From positions 2,313,048 through 2,377,047 of the forward strand of contig NZ_CANMXB010000001.1 of the NCBI RefSeq assembly GCF_947501785.1: 64,000 nt of DNA. The letters run 5' to 3'. The notes under the pieces are model-generated. The model saw only the letters and a list, made by a program, of their open reading frames with translations. It did no database searches and was not told the origin of the DNA. The DNA is from an uncultured Litoreibacter sp. GTDB taxonomy: Bacteria > Pseudomonadota > Alphaproteobacteria > Rhodobacterales > Rhodobacteraceae. Below, in pieces: positions 25,690 to 34,783 of the stretch; positions within the stretch are counted from its first letter, which is position 1; the number at the start of each line of letters is the position of its first letter. The translations under genes and the position numbers were made by a program.

Positions 25690-27588
25690 ATGAAACTCAA
25701 GACCATAGCTGCCTTTCTTATGGGTATCCTGATGTCAATCGGCGGCGCCTATTTGGCTGTTGGTTGGATCGAGTCGCGATCCGAGGACGTGGTCCGCGCC
25801 ACATTGATTGATGGCGGTCATGAATGGGCCGAGGTCAACGTTGACGGCTTGCAGGTGCTGCTAAACGGCACCGCCCCGGACGAGGCCACACGGTTTCGCA
25901 TCGTCAGCGCGGTTGGCCGTGTGGTGGACCCCGACCGGATCGTGGACGACATGGGGGTGCGCGCCTCCGAGCAAATCACCCCGCCAACCTTCACCGTCGA
26001 GATGTTGCGCAACGGTGACGGCGTGTCCCTAATCGGGTTGATCCCCGCCGAAGCGGGCCGCGACGCCTTTACCCGCACCATCGAAGGCCTGCCGGGCATG
26101 ACATCGGTGACGGACATGTTGGAAACTGCGGCGTTCCCCACCCCGCGCGGCTGGGAAGCGGCAATCGATTTTGCCACGCAGGCGCTGGACGACCTGCCGC
26201 GCTCCAAAATTTCTGTGTCTGCCAACCGGGTCATGGTCACGGCAATCAGCAACAGCCCCGAAGACAAGCGCCGTATCGAGGCGGATCTGGCCCGCAAAGC
26301 GCCATCATCCGTGCAGCTGGTGATGAACATCACCGCCCCTCGCCCAGTGATCAGCCCTTTCACCCTGCGCTTCCAGCTTGATGGTGACCAAGCGTCCTTC
26401 GACGCCTGCTCTGCCGATACGCGCGAAAGTCGCAACGCAATCCTGACCTCCGCCGCATCTGTTGGCACTTTGCCAGAGCGCCCAACCTGCGCCATTGGGC
26501 TTGGCGTGCCGTCGCCCAACTGGGCCAAGGCCGTCGATATTGCGATGAAAGGCCTCAAGGAAATGGGCGGCGGGTCGCTGACCTTCTCGGATGCCGATAT
26601 TTCGCTGGTCGCGCTGGACAGCACGTCACAGGCGACGTTTGACCGTGTCGTGGGCGATCTGGACGCCACGCTGCCGGATGTGTTTTCCCTTCACGCAGTC
26701 CTGCCGGAAAAAGTCGTGGTGGACGAAACCACGCCGGAATTTGTGGCAACGCATAGCCCCGAAGGGTCGTTGCAGCTGCGCGGACGACTGCCCAATGACG
26801 GGGTGGAAACGATCGTGAATTCCTTCGCGCGGGCCCAATTTGGCAGCAACAACGTCTACCTTGCAACCCGTGACGACCCAAGCCTGCCGGCGAACTGGCC
26901 CGTGCGAGTTCTGGCAGCGCTGGAGGCGCTCGCAATTTTGGAAAGCGGCGCGGTTGTGGTACAAGAGGACTTTCTTGAGATCCGCGGTGTCAGCGGCAAA
27001 AAGAACGCCTCGGATTTGGTGTCCCGGCTGCTGGCGGAAAAGTTGCAGGACGCCTCCAACTTCGAGATCAGCATACGTTATGACGAGCTGCTTGACCGCA
27101 CGCTGGATATCCCGACGCCCGAAGAATGCGTGGAGCGGATCAATTCCATTCTGGCGGCTGGCAAGATTGCTTTTGATCCTTCCTCTGCAGATATCTCCGA
27201 CAGCGCGTCACCCACGGTTGACGCCATTGCCGAGATCGCCAAGCAATGTGACCGCGTCCAGATGGAGATCGGCGGCCATACCGACAGCCAGGGCCGTGAG
27301 ATCATGAACGAGGAACTCAGCCAGCAACGCGCCGACGCGGTTTTGATTGCCTTGCAATCGCGCCGCGTGCGCACCGGCAACTTTTCTGCCAAAGGCTATG
27401 GAGAGGCAATCCCAATCGCCTCCAACGACACTGAAGCGGGGCGCGAAGCCAACCGCCGGATTGAGTTCAAGCTGTTGACAGACGCGCGGGCTGCCGCCAC
27501 AGACAACGCAGCGGACGAGGCTGACGAAGAGACCGCCGCCGAGGACACGCCCGCAGAAGAGACAGAGGCCACAAGTGAACAGAACTGA
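25690..27588 (+). CDS. OmpA-family protein with BON-like repeats
   Basis: A 632-residue exported protein: an N-terminal signal/anchor (LKTIAAFLMGILMSIGGAYLA), several BON-like repeats through the middle (e.g. LLNGTAPDEATRFRIVSAVG and similar text), and a C-terminal OmpA peptidoglycan-binding domain with FDPSSADISDSASPTVDAIA, IGGHTDSQG and an R-x-x-x-V-x-x-x-L helix. The tail (residues 600-632) is Glu/Ala/Thr-rich. It likely links peptidoglycan with an envelope partner. ATG at 25690 is preferred to an upstream TTG. It overlaps the next gene by 14 bases. Confidence 0.9.
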   Translation: MKLKTIAAFLMGILMSIGGAYLAVGWIESRSEDVVRATLIDGGHEWAEVNVDGLQVLLNGTAPDEATRFRIVSAVGRVVDPDRIVDDMGVRASEQITPPTFTVEMLRNGDGVSLIGLIPAEAGRDAFTRTIEGLPGMTSVTDMLETAAFPTPRGWEAAIDFATQALDDLPRSKISVSANRVMVTAISNSPEDKRRIEADLARKAPSSVQLVMNITAPRPVISPFTLRFQLDGDQASFDACSADTRESRNAILTSAASVGTLPERPTCAIGLGVPSPNWAKAVDIAMKGLKEMGGGSLTFSDADISLVALDSTSQATFDRVVGDLDATLPDVFSLHAVLPEKVVVDETTPEFVATHSPEGSLQLRGRLPNDGVETIVNSFARAQFGSNNVYLATRDDPSLPANWPVRVLAALEALAILESGAVVVQEDFLEIRGVSGKKNASDLVSRLLAEKLQDASNFEISIRYDELLDRTLDIPTPEECVERINSILAAGKIAFDPSSADISDSASPTVDAIAEIAKQCDRVQMEIGGHTDSQGREIMNEELSQQRADAVLIALQSRRVRTGNFSAKGYGEAIPIASNDTEAGREANRRIEFKLLTDARAAATDNAADEADEETAAEDTPAEETEATSEQN

Positions 27589-27901
27589 GTTTGTTATCGC
27601 CACTGCCATCATCTTGCTGGTGGCCTTCACGGTCGGCTATTTCACCTGCTGGCTGGTCCAACGGTTCAGCCGCGTGTCTACCGCGGATGTGGCCGAGCTG
27701 GACCAGATGTCCAAAGCGCTGCATGACGCGGAAGAAACCCGCGACCAGGCGATTACCTACCTGCAGCAGCGCGAGGCGGAACTGACCAACCAATTGTCCC
27801 AGACCGAGGCGGAGCTGCGCGCCGCCATGGACGGGTTGCGCGACGCGCGGCACGAGGCAGAAGAGCTGCGCGGCTATATCGAGCGGGTCAATCAGGCCTG
27901 A
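27575..27901 (+). CDS. Small membrane protein with coiled coil, unknown function
   Basis: A 108-residue protein with one N-terminal membrane helix (ATAIILLVAFTVGYFTCWLV) and a long Glu/Ala/Leu coiled coil from residue 40 on (VAELDQMSKALHDAEETRDQ and onward). The GTG start lies 14 bases inside the OmpA-like gene, so the two are cotranslated; a joint envelope role is likely. Its end overlaps the end of the BLUF gene on the other strand by 14 bases. Confidence 0.8.
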   Translation: MNRTEFVIATAIILLVAFTVGYFTCWLVQRFSRVSTADVAELDQMSKALHDAEETRDQAITYLQQREAELTNQLSQTEAELRAAMDGLRDARHEAEELRGYIERVNQA

Positions 27902-28223
27902 TCGCCAACCCCTCTAGCATGGTCTGAAATTCGGGCTCCTCGACCCGCAGCATGGCCCAACTGGGAAACCTTCGGTCCGCGACCTCCATCTGCGCCATCA
28001 CTTTGATGTCGCCATGGCGCGCATCCTTCATGATGTCGTCAAACATGCTTGTGACGGCATCATCGTTCCCCTCCAGCAACTGGCAGAATCTGCGCCCGTC
28101 ATAGACCAAAGCACCCGTGATCCCGGTTTTGGCGTTGTGGACCTCGGCCCGGGTGAGGATCTTTTGCACGTCCTCCTCATCGACAAAATCGCTGGCGACG
28201 CTGGAATAAACCACGCAAATCAT
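27888..28223 (-). CDS. BLUF-domain blue-light sensor, single-domain
   Basis: This 111-residue protein is nearly all BLUF domain, a flavin-binding blue-light sensor fold. The photoactive residues are present with the spacing of AppA: Tyr6, Asn30 and Gln48 (FCQLLEG), plus Trp89 in FPSWAML. ITGALVYDGRRF is the family core. There is no attached output domain, so it must act by binding another protein. ATG at 28223 fits the family start; the frame upstream is unrelated. It is divergent from the DMT transporter gene. Confidence 0.94.
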   Translation of the reverse strand: MICVVYSSVASDFVDEEDVQKILTRAEVHNAKTGITGALVYDGRRFCQLLEGNDDAVTSMFDDIMKDARHGDIKVMAQMEVADRRFPSWAMLRVEEPEFQTMLEGLAIRPD

Positions 28224-28351
28224 TTTTATCCCTTCCCCGAGACCTTGGCATTCCCGACTGTATCGCGCCGCCATTTCCGTTCAAGTTTTTCGTGGCCAAC
28301 CCGCAAACCCGGGCGTACTGCTTGGGTATTCGAACAATCCGAGCCAGCCCG

Positions 28352-29308
28352 ATGCCTCGCCTAAGCGCCGCCACCCTTGCCCCCCTGACCGCGCTGATCG
28401 CGGTCACCTTGTTTTCAATGAACGATGTGCTGATGAAGTTATTCAGCGACGGCTATGCGCTGCATCAGATTGTGTTGGTCCGCTCGATCATGGGGTTCGT
28501 GTTGACCGTGCTGGTCATGGCCCCTTTGGCCGGCGGATTTCACTTGCTGCGCACCAAACGGCTGGGTGTGCACATGGCGCGCGCGGCCTGCGTGTTTTTC
28601 GCCAACATGATGTTCTTCTTGGGCCTGGCCGGATTGCCCTTGGCAGACGCCGTGGCCCTGTTCTTCGTCAGCCCGTTCATCATCACCATATTCTCGGTCA
28701 TCTTTCTGGGGGAAACGGTGGGGCCGCGCCGCTGGATCGCCGTGGCGCTGGGGATGCTGGGCGTGTTGATCGTGCTGCGCCCGGGCACGTCAGCGTTTCA
28801 GGTCGCGTCACTGTTTCCCATCGCCGCGGCCTTCGGCTACGCCGGGCTACACATCCTTACCCGCTACATGCGCGACACCGAAAACGCAGTGTCGATGACC
28901 TTCTATATCCAGGTCATGTTTCTGGGGATGAGTGGCGTGCTGGGGTTGTGGATGGGAGACGGGAGATTTGAGACCGACACCCCGGAAGCGTTGGTTTTCC
29001 TTGTCCGGCCTTGGGTGATGCCGGAGGTTTCCCATATTCTCATGATGCTGGTGCTGGGCGTTTTCGCGTCGGTCGGCGGCTATTGCATTTCGCAGGCTTA
29101 CCGGCTGGGAGAGGCTGCACTGGTCGCCCCATTTGAATATCTTGCGCTGCCACTGGGGGTTTTGTGGGGCATCCTGGTCTTCGGCGAGTGGCCTGACGTC
29201 ATGGCATGGCTCGGTATCGGCCTGATCCTGGCATCGGGGCTGTACACGGTATGGCGGGAGAACAAGGTGCTGAAAGACGAGATGGAGGCCAAAAACCTGC
29301 GGACTTAG
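28352..29308 (+). CDS. DMT-family transporter (EamA)
   Basis: A 318-residue membrane protein with two EamA repeats and about ten helices: first repeat around GLAGLPLADAVALFFVSPFI and FLGETVGPRRWIAVALGMLG; second around YCISQAYRLGEAALVAPFEY and VFGEWPDVMAWLGIGLILAS. Such proteins export or import small metabolites. ATG at 28352 is preferred to a GTG at 28292. Substrate unknown. Confidence 0.92.
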   Translation: MPRLSAATLAPLTALIAVTLFSMNDVLMKLFSDGYALHQIVLVRSIMGFVLTVLVMAPLAGGFHLLRTKRLGVHMARAACVFFANMMFFLGLAGLPLADAVALFFVSPFIITIFSVIFLGETVGPRRWIAVALGMLGVLIVLRPGTSAFQVASLFPIAAAFGYAGLHILTRYMRDTENAVSMTFYIQVMFLGMSGVLGLWMGDGRFETDTPEALVFLVRPWVMPEVSHILMMLVLGVFASVGGYCISQAYRLGEAALVAPFEYLALPLGVLWGILVFGEWPDVMAWLGIGLILASGLYTVWRENKVLKDEMEAKNLRT

Positions 29309-29312
29309 GCTG

Positions 29313-29753
29313 TTACCAGCGCTTCAACGCATCCTCGTCCTCGTCCTTTCCCGCAACCCAAGACGCGCCCTCTCCGGTGGTTTCCTTCTTCCAGAACGGG
29401 GCGCGTGACTTGAGGTAGTCCATCAGGAAGTCCGCCGCCGCGAAGGCATCGGCGCGATGCTTGGACGCCGTGGCGACCATCATGATCGTGTCCCCTGCCT
29501 GCAATTTTCCGTGGCGATGAATGACCAAACTATCGGCGAGCGCCCAGCGGCTTTCAGCCTCGGCCACGATGCGTTCAATCGCGGATTGGGTCATGGCGGG
29601 GTAATGCTCGATCTCCATGGTTTGCAGACCGCCCGGGACGTCACGCACCAGCCCGGTAAAACTGACCACCGCGCCGACATCGGTGCTGGTCTTGGAAAAC
29701 GCGTTCAGCTCTGCGCCGGCATCGAACGGGTCGGATTGCACGCGCACCGTCAT
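29313..29753 (-). CDS. moaE: Molybdopterin synthase catalytic subunit
   Basis: This 146-residue subunit forms molybdopterin from precursor Z with MoaD. Family text: GAVVSFTGLVRD, LEIEHYP-like MEIEHYPAMTQ, VIHRHGKLQAGDTIMMVA, and the catalytic lysine region RAPFWKKETT. The C-terminal tail is Asp/Glu-rich. It follows moaD by 3 bases. Confidence 0.96.
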   Translation of the reverse strand: MTVRVQSDPFDAGAELNAFSKTSTDVGAVVSFTGLVRDVPGGLQTMEIEHYPAMTQSAIERIVAEAESRWALADSLVIHRHGKLQAGDTIMMVATASKHRADAFAAADFLMDYLKSRAPFWKKETTGEGASWVAGKDEDEDALKRW

Positions 29754-29756
29754 GGC

Positions 29757-30005
29757 CTACCCGCCCGTCATGGGCGGAAAGAACGCCACCTCGCGAACAC
29801 CTTCAAGCGGCGCGTTGAAATCGGCCAGCTCTTGGTCCAGCGCCACCTTCAGGGCGGAAATATCGGAGAAGGCGACCGCGTAGCGTTCTTCGCGGGCGCG
29901 CAGCTCTTCGACCAGATCCATCACTGTGGCGGCAGTGGTGTCGAGCCGTTCCTTTGGAAGCCCGATGCGTTCCCGAACCCAAGCGAAGTAGAGCACCTCA
30001 ACCAT
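29757..30005 (-). CDS. moaD: Molybdopterin synthase sulfur carrier subunit
   Basis: An 82-residue ubiquitin-like protein ending in the Gly-Gly tail (FFPPMTGG) that carries the thiocarboxylate. The start VEVLYFAWVRERIGLPKE is standard. ATG at 30005 is used; it lies within the end of pgsA (8-base overlap), so pgsA, moaD and moaE form one coupled operon. Confidence 0.95.
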   Translation of the reverse strand: MVEVLYFAWVRERIGLPKERLDTTAATVMDLVEELRAREERYAVAFSDISALKVALDQELADFNAPLEGVREVAFFPPMTGG

Positions 30006-30669
30006 TGCCGTCCTCCCGAAGGAACGGCATCGCCTTGCGCAGGTAGTCAAAGCCGGTCAGCAAGGTCAGCACCGCAGCAATGGTCAAAAGGATCGTCCCA
30101 ATCAGGAAGGTCAGATTGGCCGCTTCGGAATACCAAATCAGGCCCAGCGGGTCGTCCGCCGCACCGGTCATGATGGCCGTCAGCGTAGCGTCATCCATGC
30201 CCGAGGTGCGGTCCAGAAACTCGTGCTCAAAGAGGCCGGTGGCAAACAAAACCGCAATCGCAACCATCTGCGCGGTGGTTTTCCATTTGGCCAGATTGGT
30301 GACCTTCAACAACCCCGCGGTGTCCCCCAAGAACTCCCGCAGCCCGGAGACGAATGTCTCACGGAAAATGATGACAGTGGCCGGCAGCAATATCCACGGG
30401 TTCATGCCCGAAAACCCGGTGATGACCAGCAAGGCGATGATGACCATCGCCTTATCCGCAATCGGGTCTAGCATCGCGCCAAATTTGCTTTCTTGTTTCC
30501 AAGCCCGCGCGAGGTAGCCGTCCACATAATCCGTCAGCGCAGCCAACACGAAGAGGACCAACGCGAACCAGTCAGCCCAAGGCCGGGTAAAGTACAGAAA
30601 CATGATCGCCACGCCGGGCGCTGCTAACAGGCGCAGCAAGGTCAGGATGTTGGGAATGTTCCAGTTCAT
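29998..30669 (-). CDS. pgsA: CDP-diacylglycerol-glycerol-3-phosphate 3-phosphatidyltransferase
   Basis: This 223-residue membrane enzyme makes phosphatidylglycerol phosphate. The CDP-alcohol phosphotransferase motif is complete: DYVDGYLARAWKQESKFG then AMLDPIADK. The N-terminus MNWNIPNILTLLRLLAAPG is typical. It overlaps moaD by 8 bases. In related genomes uvrC usually lies directly ahead of it; here a copper-type cassette separates them. Confidence 0.96.
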   Translation of the reverse strand: MNWNIPNILTLLRLLAAPGVAIMFLYFTRPWADWFALVLFVLAALTDYVDGYLARAWKQESKFGAMLDPIADKAMVIIALLVITGFSGMNPWILLPATVIIFRETFVSGLREFLGDTAGLLKVTNLAKWKTTAQMVAIAVLFATGLFEHEFLDRTSGMDDATLTAIMTGAADDPLGLIWYSEAANLTFLIGTILLTIAAVLTLLTGFDYLRKAMPFLREDGNG

Positions 30670-30794
30670 GACAAATGTTTAACCCGATGGAGGCATGGGG
30701 GGAAGCCGGATAAATGGCGGACAAGTTGTCGCTCCCCCGGTTGATTGGCCGTTTGCGCTTGCCGCGCCCCAGGCAAATTTCTACCCATCGTGGC

Positions 30795-31157
30795 ATGACG
30801 CGTCTGTGGATCAGAACCATCCTCAACCTGGCCCTGGTCGCCGCCTTGTTGGTGGCCACCGTGCTCAGCAGCGCGGCGCATCGCCTGCCGTTGGAACTCA
30901 CTGACCCGGAGGCGGCCGCGATTTTGCAGATGGGCGGCAGCATCGCCGACATATGCGGCGACGGCCCAACGGAACGCAGCAAGACAGGCTGCGAAATCTG
31001 CAACCTGTTGGGCGCGGCAATGGCGCCGGACCTGCCTTGCACGGTGATCACGCTGGATTTCCCCAGATCCGCCCCCTTTGTCACCCATCCAAGGCCCTAC
31101 ATTTTCGCATCCCTGCGCCACAGGGCCGACGCGATCCGTGCTCCGCCTGCGGTTTGA
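30795..31157 (+). CDS. DUF2946-like small secreted/membrane protein
   Basis: A 120-residue protein with an N-terminal helix (RTILNLALVAALLVATVLSS) and a short domain with Cys residues (ADICGDG, KTGCEICNLLGA with a C-x-x-C, LPCTV). This resembles DUF2946-type proteins seen next to YcnI and copper genes; a C-E-I-C pair could bind a metal. The frame opens at 30714, and a GGGGGGAAG stretch lies before that ATG, so an N-terminal extension of 27 basic residues is possible; 30795 gives a normal signal peptide. Confidence 0.65.
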   Translation: MTRLWIRTILNLALVAALLVATVLSSAAHRLPLELTDPEAAAILQMGGSIADICGDGPTERSKTGCEICNLLGAAMAPDLPCTVITLDFPRSAPFVTHPRPYIFASLRHRADAIRAPPAV

Positions 31158-31230
31158 GCCCTAGACAAATCTCAAACCAAACATTCGGCGCACAAGATCG
31201 TGACGCCATACCCACACAGGAGCTTTCTTC

Positions 31231-31752
31231 ATGAAGCGTATTCTTTTCGCTGCCGCGGCAGCCCTTTCGACGACTTTGCCCGCCTTTTCGCATGCCACAT
31301 TGGAGGTCAAACAAGCGGAGCTGAATTCCACCTACAAAGCGGTCATGCGCATTGGCCATGGTTGCAACGGCCAAGCCACCCTGAAGGTGCGCATCACGAT
31401 CCCGGAGGGCGTGATTTCGGTGAAACCTATGCCCAAGGCCGGGTGGGAGCTGACGACAATACGTGGCGATTACGCCAAAACCTATGACTATTACGGCCCC
31501 AAATCCGAGGGTGTGAAGGAGATCATCTGGACCGGCTCACTTGAGGACCAGCACTACGACGAATTCGTGTTTCGGGGGCGCATCACCGACGCCTTTGAAG
31601 ACGGGCAGACGATCCATTTCCCCACTGTGCAGGAATGCGCTGATGGCTCGAATGACTGGGTGGAAATCCCCGCCGAGGGGCAAGATCCGCATGATCTGGA
31701 CGGGCCGGCCCCGGCCTTGCTGCTGAACGCTGGCGGCCATGCGCATCACTAG
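31231..31752 (+). CDS. YcnI/DUF1775 family copper-binding protein
   Basis: This 173-residue exported protein matches the YcnI family. Cleavage after residue 20 (LPAFS / HATLE) would leave His21 as the first residue, which is the copper-holding residue of the YcnI fold. GCNGQATLKVRITIPEG and AGWELTTI are conserved; a HAHH tail could bind extra metal. With the preceding DUF2946-like gene it forms a cassette on the plus strand between pgsA and uvrC, which read the other way. It ends at a strong hairpin. Confidence 0.9.
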   Translation: MKRILFAAAAALSTTLPAFSHATLEVKQAELNSTYKAVMRIGHGCNGQATLKVRITIPEGVISVKPMPKAGWELTTIRGDYAKTYDYYGPKSEGVKEIIWTGSLEDQHYDEFVFRGRITDAFEDGQTIHFPTVQECADGSNDWVEIPAEGQDPHDLDGPAPALLLNAGGHAHH

Positions 31753-31763
31753 GCGATGAGCCG

Positions 31764-31789
31764 GGACGCCCCGCTTTGGTGGGGCGTCC
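31764..31789. terminator. Hairpin between convergent ycnI-like gene and uvrC
   Basis: A perfect 9-bp stem, GGACGCCCC (31764-31772) and GGGGCGTCC (31781-31789), with an 8-base loop, lies between the ycnI-like stop and the last base of uvrC. The following sequence TACCCCTTTTC gives a weak T tract. It likely ends transcription in at least one direction. Confidence 0.65.
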
Positions 31790-33687
31790 TACCCCTTTTC
31801 GTGGAAATAGTCGTAGATGGATTGGGCCATGGCCTCGGACACGCCGTCAACGGCGGTCAGGTCGGACAGGTTCGCACGCCCTACCGCCTTGGCAGACCCG
31901 AAATGCTGCAGCAACGCCTTCTTGCGTTTGGGGCCGATGCCGCCGATGTCATCCAGCGGGCTTTTGATCTGGCTCTTGGCGCGTTTCGCCCGGTGTGTGC
32001 CGATGGCAAACCGGTGCGCCTCGTCCCGCAGCCGCTGGACAAAGTAGAGAACAGGATCGTTGTGGCGTAGCGCGAATGGGCGTTTGCCGGTTCGGTGGAA
32101 TTCTTCTTTGCCGGCGTCGCGGTCAACGCCTTTGGCCACACCGACCATGGCGATGTCTTCGACCCCCATCTCGCGCATGATTTCGCGCACCGCGGATACC
32201 TGACCCGCACCACCATCAATCAGCAACAGGTCGGGCCACATTTCCTTGCTGCGGTCGGGGTCCTCTTTCAGCAGCCGTTTGAAGCGGCGCTGCAGGACCT
32301 CTTTCATCATGCCGAAATCATCCCCCGGAACCAGTTCTTCGCCGCGGATGTTGAACTTGCGGTACTGGTTGCGCATGAACCCGTCCGGCCCTGCAACGAT
32401 CATCCCGCCGACGGCGTTGGTGCCTTGTATGTGCGAGTTGTCGTAAACCTCGATCCGGGTTGGCGGCGCGGGCAAATCAAACGCGTCGGCAAGGCCCTTT
32501 AGCAGCTTTCCTTGCGTCGCGGTTTCGCTCATCTTGCGGGCGAGGCTTTCGCGGGCGTTACGGGTTGCCCCGGCAATCAATTCCATCTTCTCGCCGCGTT
32601 GGGGGACCAGCAATTCCACCTTGCGGCCCGCCTTGTCGGAGAGCGCATTCGCCATCAGGTCATCGTTCTGGATGTCGTGGCTTAGCAGGATCTGGCGGGG
32701 CGGCTCCTTGTCACCGTAGAACTGGCCCATGAAGGCCTCCATCACCTCGGCGGGGGACGCGTCATTTGGCAGCTTTGGGTAGTAATCCTTGTTGCCCCAG
32801 TTCTGATTGGCGCGGATGAAGAAGACCTGCACGCAGGCTTGCCCGTGCTCAAGGTGCAGCGCGATAATGTCGGCTTCAGCCACGCCTTTGGGGTTGATCC
32901 CCTGCGCTGTCTGAACCTGGGTCAGCGCGCGGATACGGTCGCGCAACGCAGCGGCGCGCTCAAATTCCATATTCTCGGACGCGTCCTGCATCTCTTTGGC
33001 CAGCACCTCCTGCACATTGGTGGATCGGCCGGACAAGAAACGTTCGGCGTCCTTGACCAAAGCGCCGTAATCCTCGGGGCTGATATGGCCGACGCACGGC
33101 GCAGAACACCTTTTGATCTGGTATTGCAGGCAGGGTCGTGTGCGGCTTTCGAAATTGCTGTCGGTACAGTCGCGCAACAGGAAGGCCCGCTGCAATTGGT
33201 TGAGCGTGCGGTTGACCGCGCCCGCAGAGGCGAACGGTCCATAATAGTCGCCCTTCTCCTTCTTGGCGCCGCGATGCTTCTTGATCTGCGGGAAGTCGTG
33301 GTTTTTGGCGACCAGAATATTGGGGAAGGATTTGTCGTCGCGCAGCAGCACATTGTATTTGGGCTTCAGCTGCTTGATCAGGTTCTGCTCCAGCAGCAGC
33401 GCCTCGGTCTCTGTTTTGGTGGTTAGAAACATCATCGACGCGGTGCGCGAGATCATCGTCGCGATGCGTGGCGAGTGCCCGGACGGCTTGGCGTAGTTGG
33501 ACACCCGTTTCTTGAGACTGCGCGCCTTGCCGACGTAGAGAACCCGCTGCTGCTCATCAAGCATCCGGTACACGCCGGGCGAATTGTCCAGCGTCTTGAG
33601 ATAAGATTGGACGCAGTCATGCCCCCGCAATTCCGAGGCGGGCTGGCTGAGGTCACTTTCCGTCACGTCACTCATGTTGGGCTGCAT
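31789..33687 (-). CDS. uvrC: Excinuclease ABC subunit C
   Basis: This 632-residue UvrC makes both cuts in nucleotide excision repair. Order: GIY-YIG nuclease domain ([20 protein letters not shown]), a Cys-containing linker, UVR motif (about 220), RNase-H-like nuclease domain (VEVYDNSH-type, [14 protein letters not shown]) and C-terminal helix-hairpin-helix pair ([29 protein letters not shown]). ATG at 33687 is chosen from the AAAGGGAATC ribosome site; 33675 is another option. Confidence 0.96.
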   Translation of the reverse strand: MQPNMSDVTESDLSQPASELRGHDCVQSYLKTLDNSPGVYRMLDEQQRVLYVGKARSLKKRVSNYAKPSGHSPRIATMISRTASMMFLTTKTETEALLLEQNLIKQLKPKYNVLLRDDKSFPNILVAKNHDFPQIKKHRGAKKEKGDYYGPFASAGAVNRTLNQLQRAFLLRDCTDSNFESRTRPCLQYQIKRCSAPCVGHISPEDYGALVKDAERFLSGRSTNVQEVLAKEMQDASENMEFERAAALRDRIRALTQVQTAQGINPKGVAEADIIALHLEHGQACVQVFFIRANQNWGNKDYYPKLPNDASPAEVMEAFMGQFYGDKEPPRQILLSHDIQNDDLMANALSDKAGRKVELLVPQRGEKMELIAGATRNARESLARKMSETATQGKLLKGLADAFDLPAPPTRIEVYDNSHIQGTNAVGGMIVAGPDGFMRNQYRKFNIRGEELVPGDDFGMMKEVLQRRFKRLLKEDPDRSKEMWPDLLLIDGGAGQVSAVREIMREMGVEDIAMVGVAKGVDRDAGKEEFHRTGKRPFALRHNDPVLYFVQRLRDEAHRFAIGTHRAKRAKSQIKSPLDDIGGIGPKRKKALLQHFGSAKAVGRANLSDLTAVDGVSEAMAQSIYDYFHEKG

Positions 33688-33994
33688 GATTCCCTTGCTT
33701 TGCTGCAATGTGATGCAAGTTCGTTCAAGAAGAAAGAAGTCCACGCATCTTGTGGATAACCTTGTGGGGAAACTTTCCCAACCCCGAAATTATCGTTATT
33801 TTTCTACAGGCGCATCTGTTTGCCCAATTTTTAGGCACTTCTTAAGTATCTGTTTTCAAACAGTATTTTTCTCCGTTTTTACAAGGCATTGATAACATTA
33901 GGATTTTGGTAACAGATTCGTGACGGTTTTGCGTTGGGTGGACAAGTCAACCGCTCAATGCCGAAAAATACCTAATAAATCGGCGGGTACGAGG
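33688..33994. other. 307-base A/T-rich gap upstream of uvrC
   Basis: The gap holds no convincing gene. It is A/T-rich compared with its surroundings and should contain the uvrC promoter. A short dyad CTGTTTTCAAACAG (33850-33863) is followed on the plus strand by TATTTTT, as in a small terminator, but no plus-strand gene precedes it. Confidence 0.5.
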
Positions 33995-34780
33995 CTATTC
34001 GACCCCCTGAACATCCGGGGTCTTCCACCCCAGATGCTGCCCGCCATCGACACATAGCAACTGCCCCGTCAGCGCAGGCGCGCCCAGAATATACTGCATC
34101 GCGCCAACGATATCCTCCGGGTTGGACCCCCGCCCGGAAACAGTGGCTGCGCGCTGCGCCGCGAAGTGTTCTTCGCTTTGCCGCCCGCCAATCAATGTCG
34201 GGCCTGGTCCGATTCCATTGACCCTGACATGCGGCGCCAGCCCGCGCGCCGCGGTCTGCGTAAATGCCCATAGCCCCATTTTGGCGATGGAATAGCTCAT
34301 GAATTCCGGCGTCAGTTTGCGCACCCGTTGATCCAGCATGTTGATCACGCAGGACTGCGCCTTCGGCTCGCCCCGTTCGTCCATCCCGGCGCGTGGGGCC
34401 TGTTTGGCAAATTCCTGCGTCAGAATGAACGGCGCCTGCAGGTTTGACCCGATGGCGCGGTCCCAGGAGGTGCGGGTCGCGGTTTCGATCGTGTCATGTT
34501 CAAAGATCGACGCATTGTTGATCAGCACATTCAGTGGACCGCCCAGCGCGTCGCTGGCCCGGGCGACCAATTTTTCCGCCTGATCCATGTCCAACAGATC
34601 CGCTTGCAGCGCGACGGCTTTGCCGCCCGCAGCTTCAATCAACGCGACGGTTTCCTCAGCGCCTTGTGCGGAGCTTGCATAATGTACCGCCACATGGTGC
34701 CCCATCTCGCCCAAGCGGACGGCCATGGCGCGGCCAAGGCGGTCTCCGGCACCGGTCACGAGGGCGGCTGGTTGGGTCAT
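33995..34780 (-). CDS. SDR-family oxidoreductase, pteridine-reductase-like
   Basis: This 261-residue short-chain dehydrogenase has the nucleotide loop TGAGDRLGRAM (residues 10-20), NNAS, and the catalytic YSIAK (Tyr-x-x-x-Lys). At the position of the usual Ser there is INMLDQRV; an Asp there is a mark of pteridine reductases/FolM-type dihydromonapterin reductases, and the HYASSAQGA segment after the second strand fits NADPH use. It is preceded by the antiporter gene, 3 bases apart. Function by family only. Confidence 0.88.
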   Translation of the reverse strand: MTQPAALVTGAGDRLGRAMAVRLGEMGHHVAVHYASSAQGAEETVALIEAAGGKAVALQADLLDMDQAEKLVARASDALGGPLNVLINNASIFEHDTIETATRTSWDRAIGSNLQAPFILTQEFAKQAPRAGMDERGEPKAQSCVINMLDQRVRKLTPEFMSYSIAKMGLWAFTQTAARGLAPHVRVNGIGPGPTLIGGRQSEEHFAAQRAATVSGRGSNPEDIVGAMQYILGAPALTGQLLCVDGGQHLGWKTPDVQGVE

Positions 34781-34783
34781 GGG

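Noticed and set aside
33850-33870. Small dyad followed by T run, terminator-like on the plus strand
   Set aside because: Stem of at most 6 bp with a 2-base loop and no plus-strand gene ahead of it.
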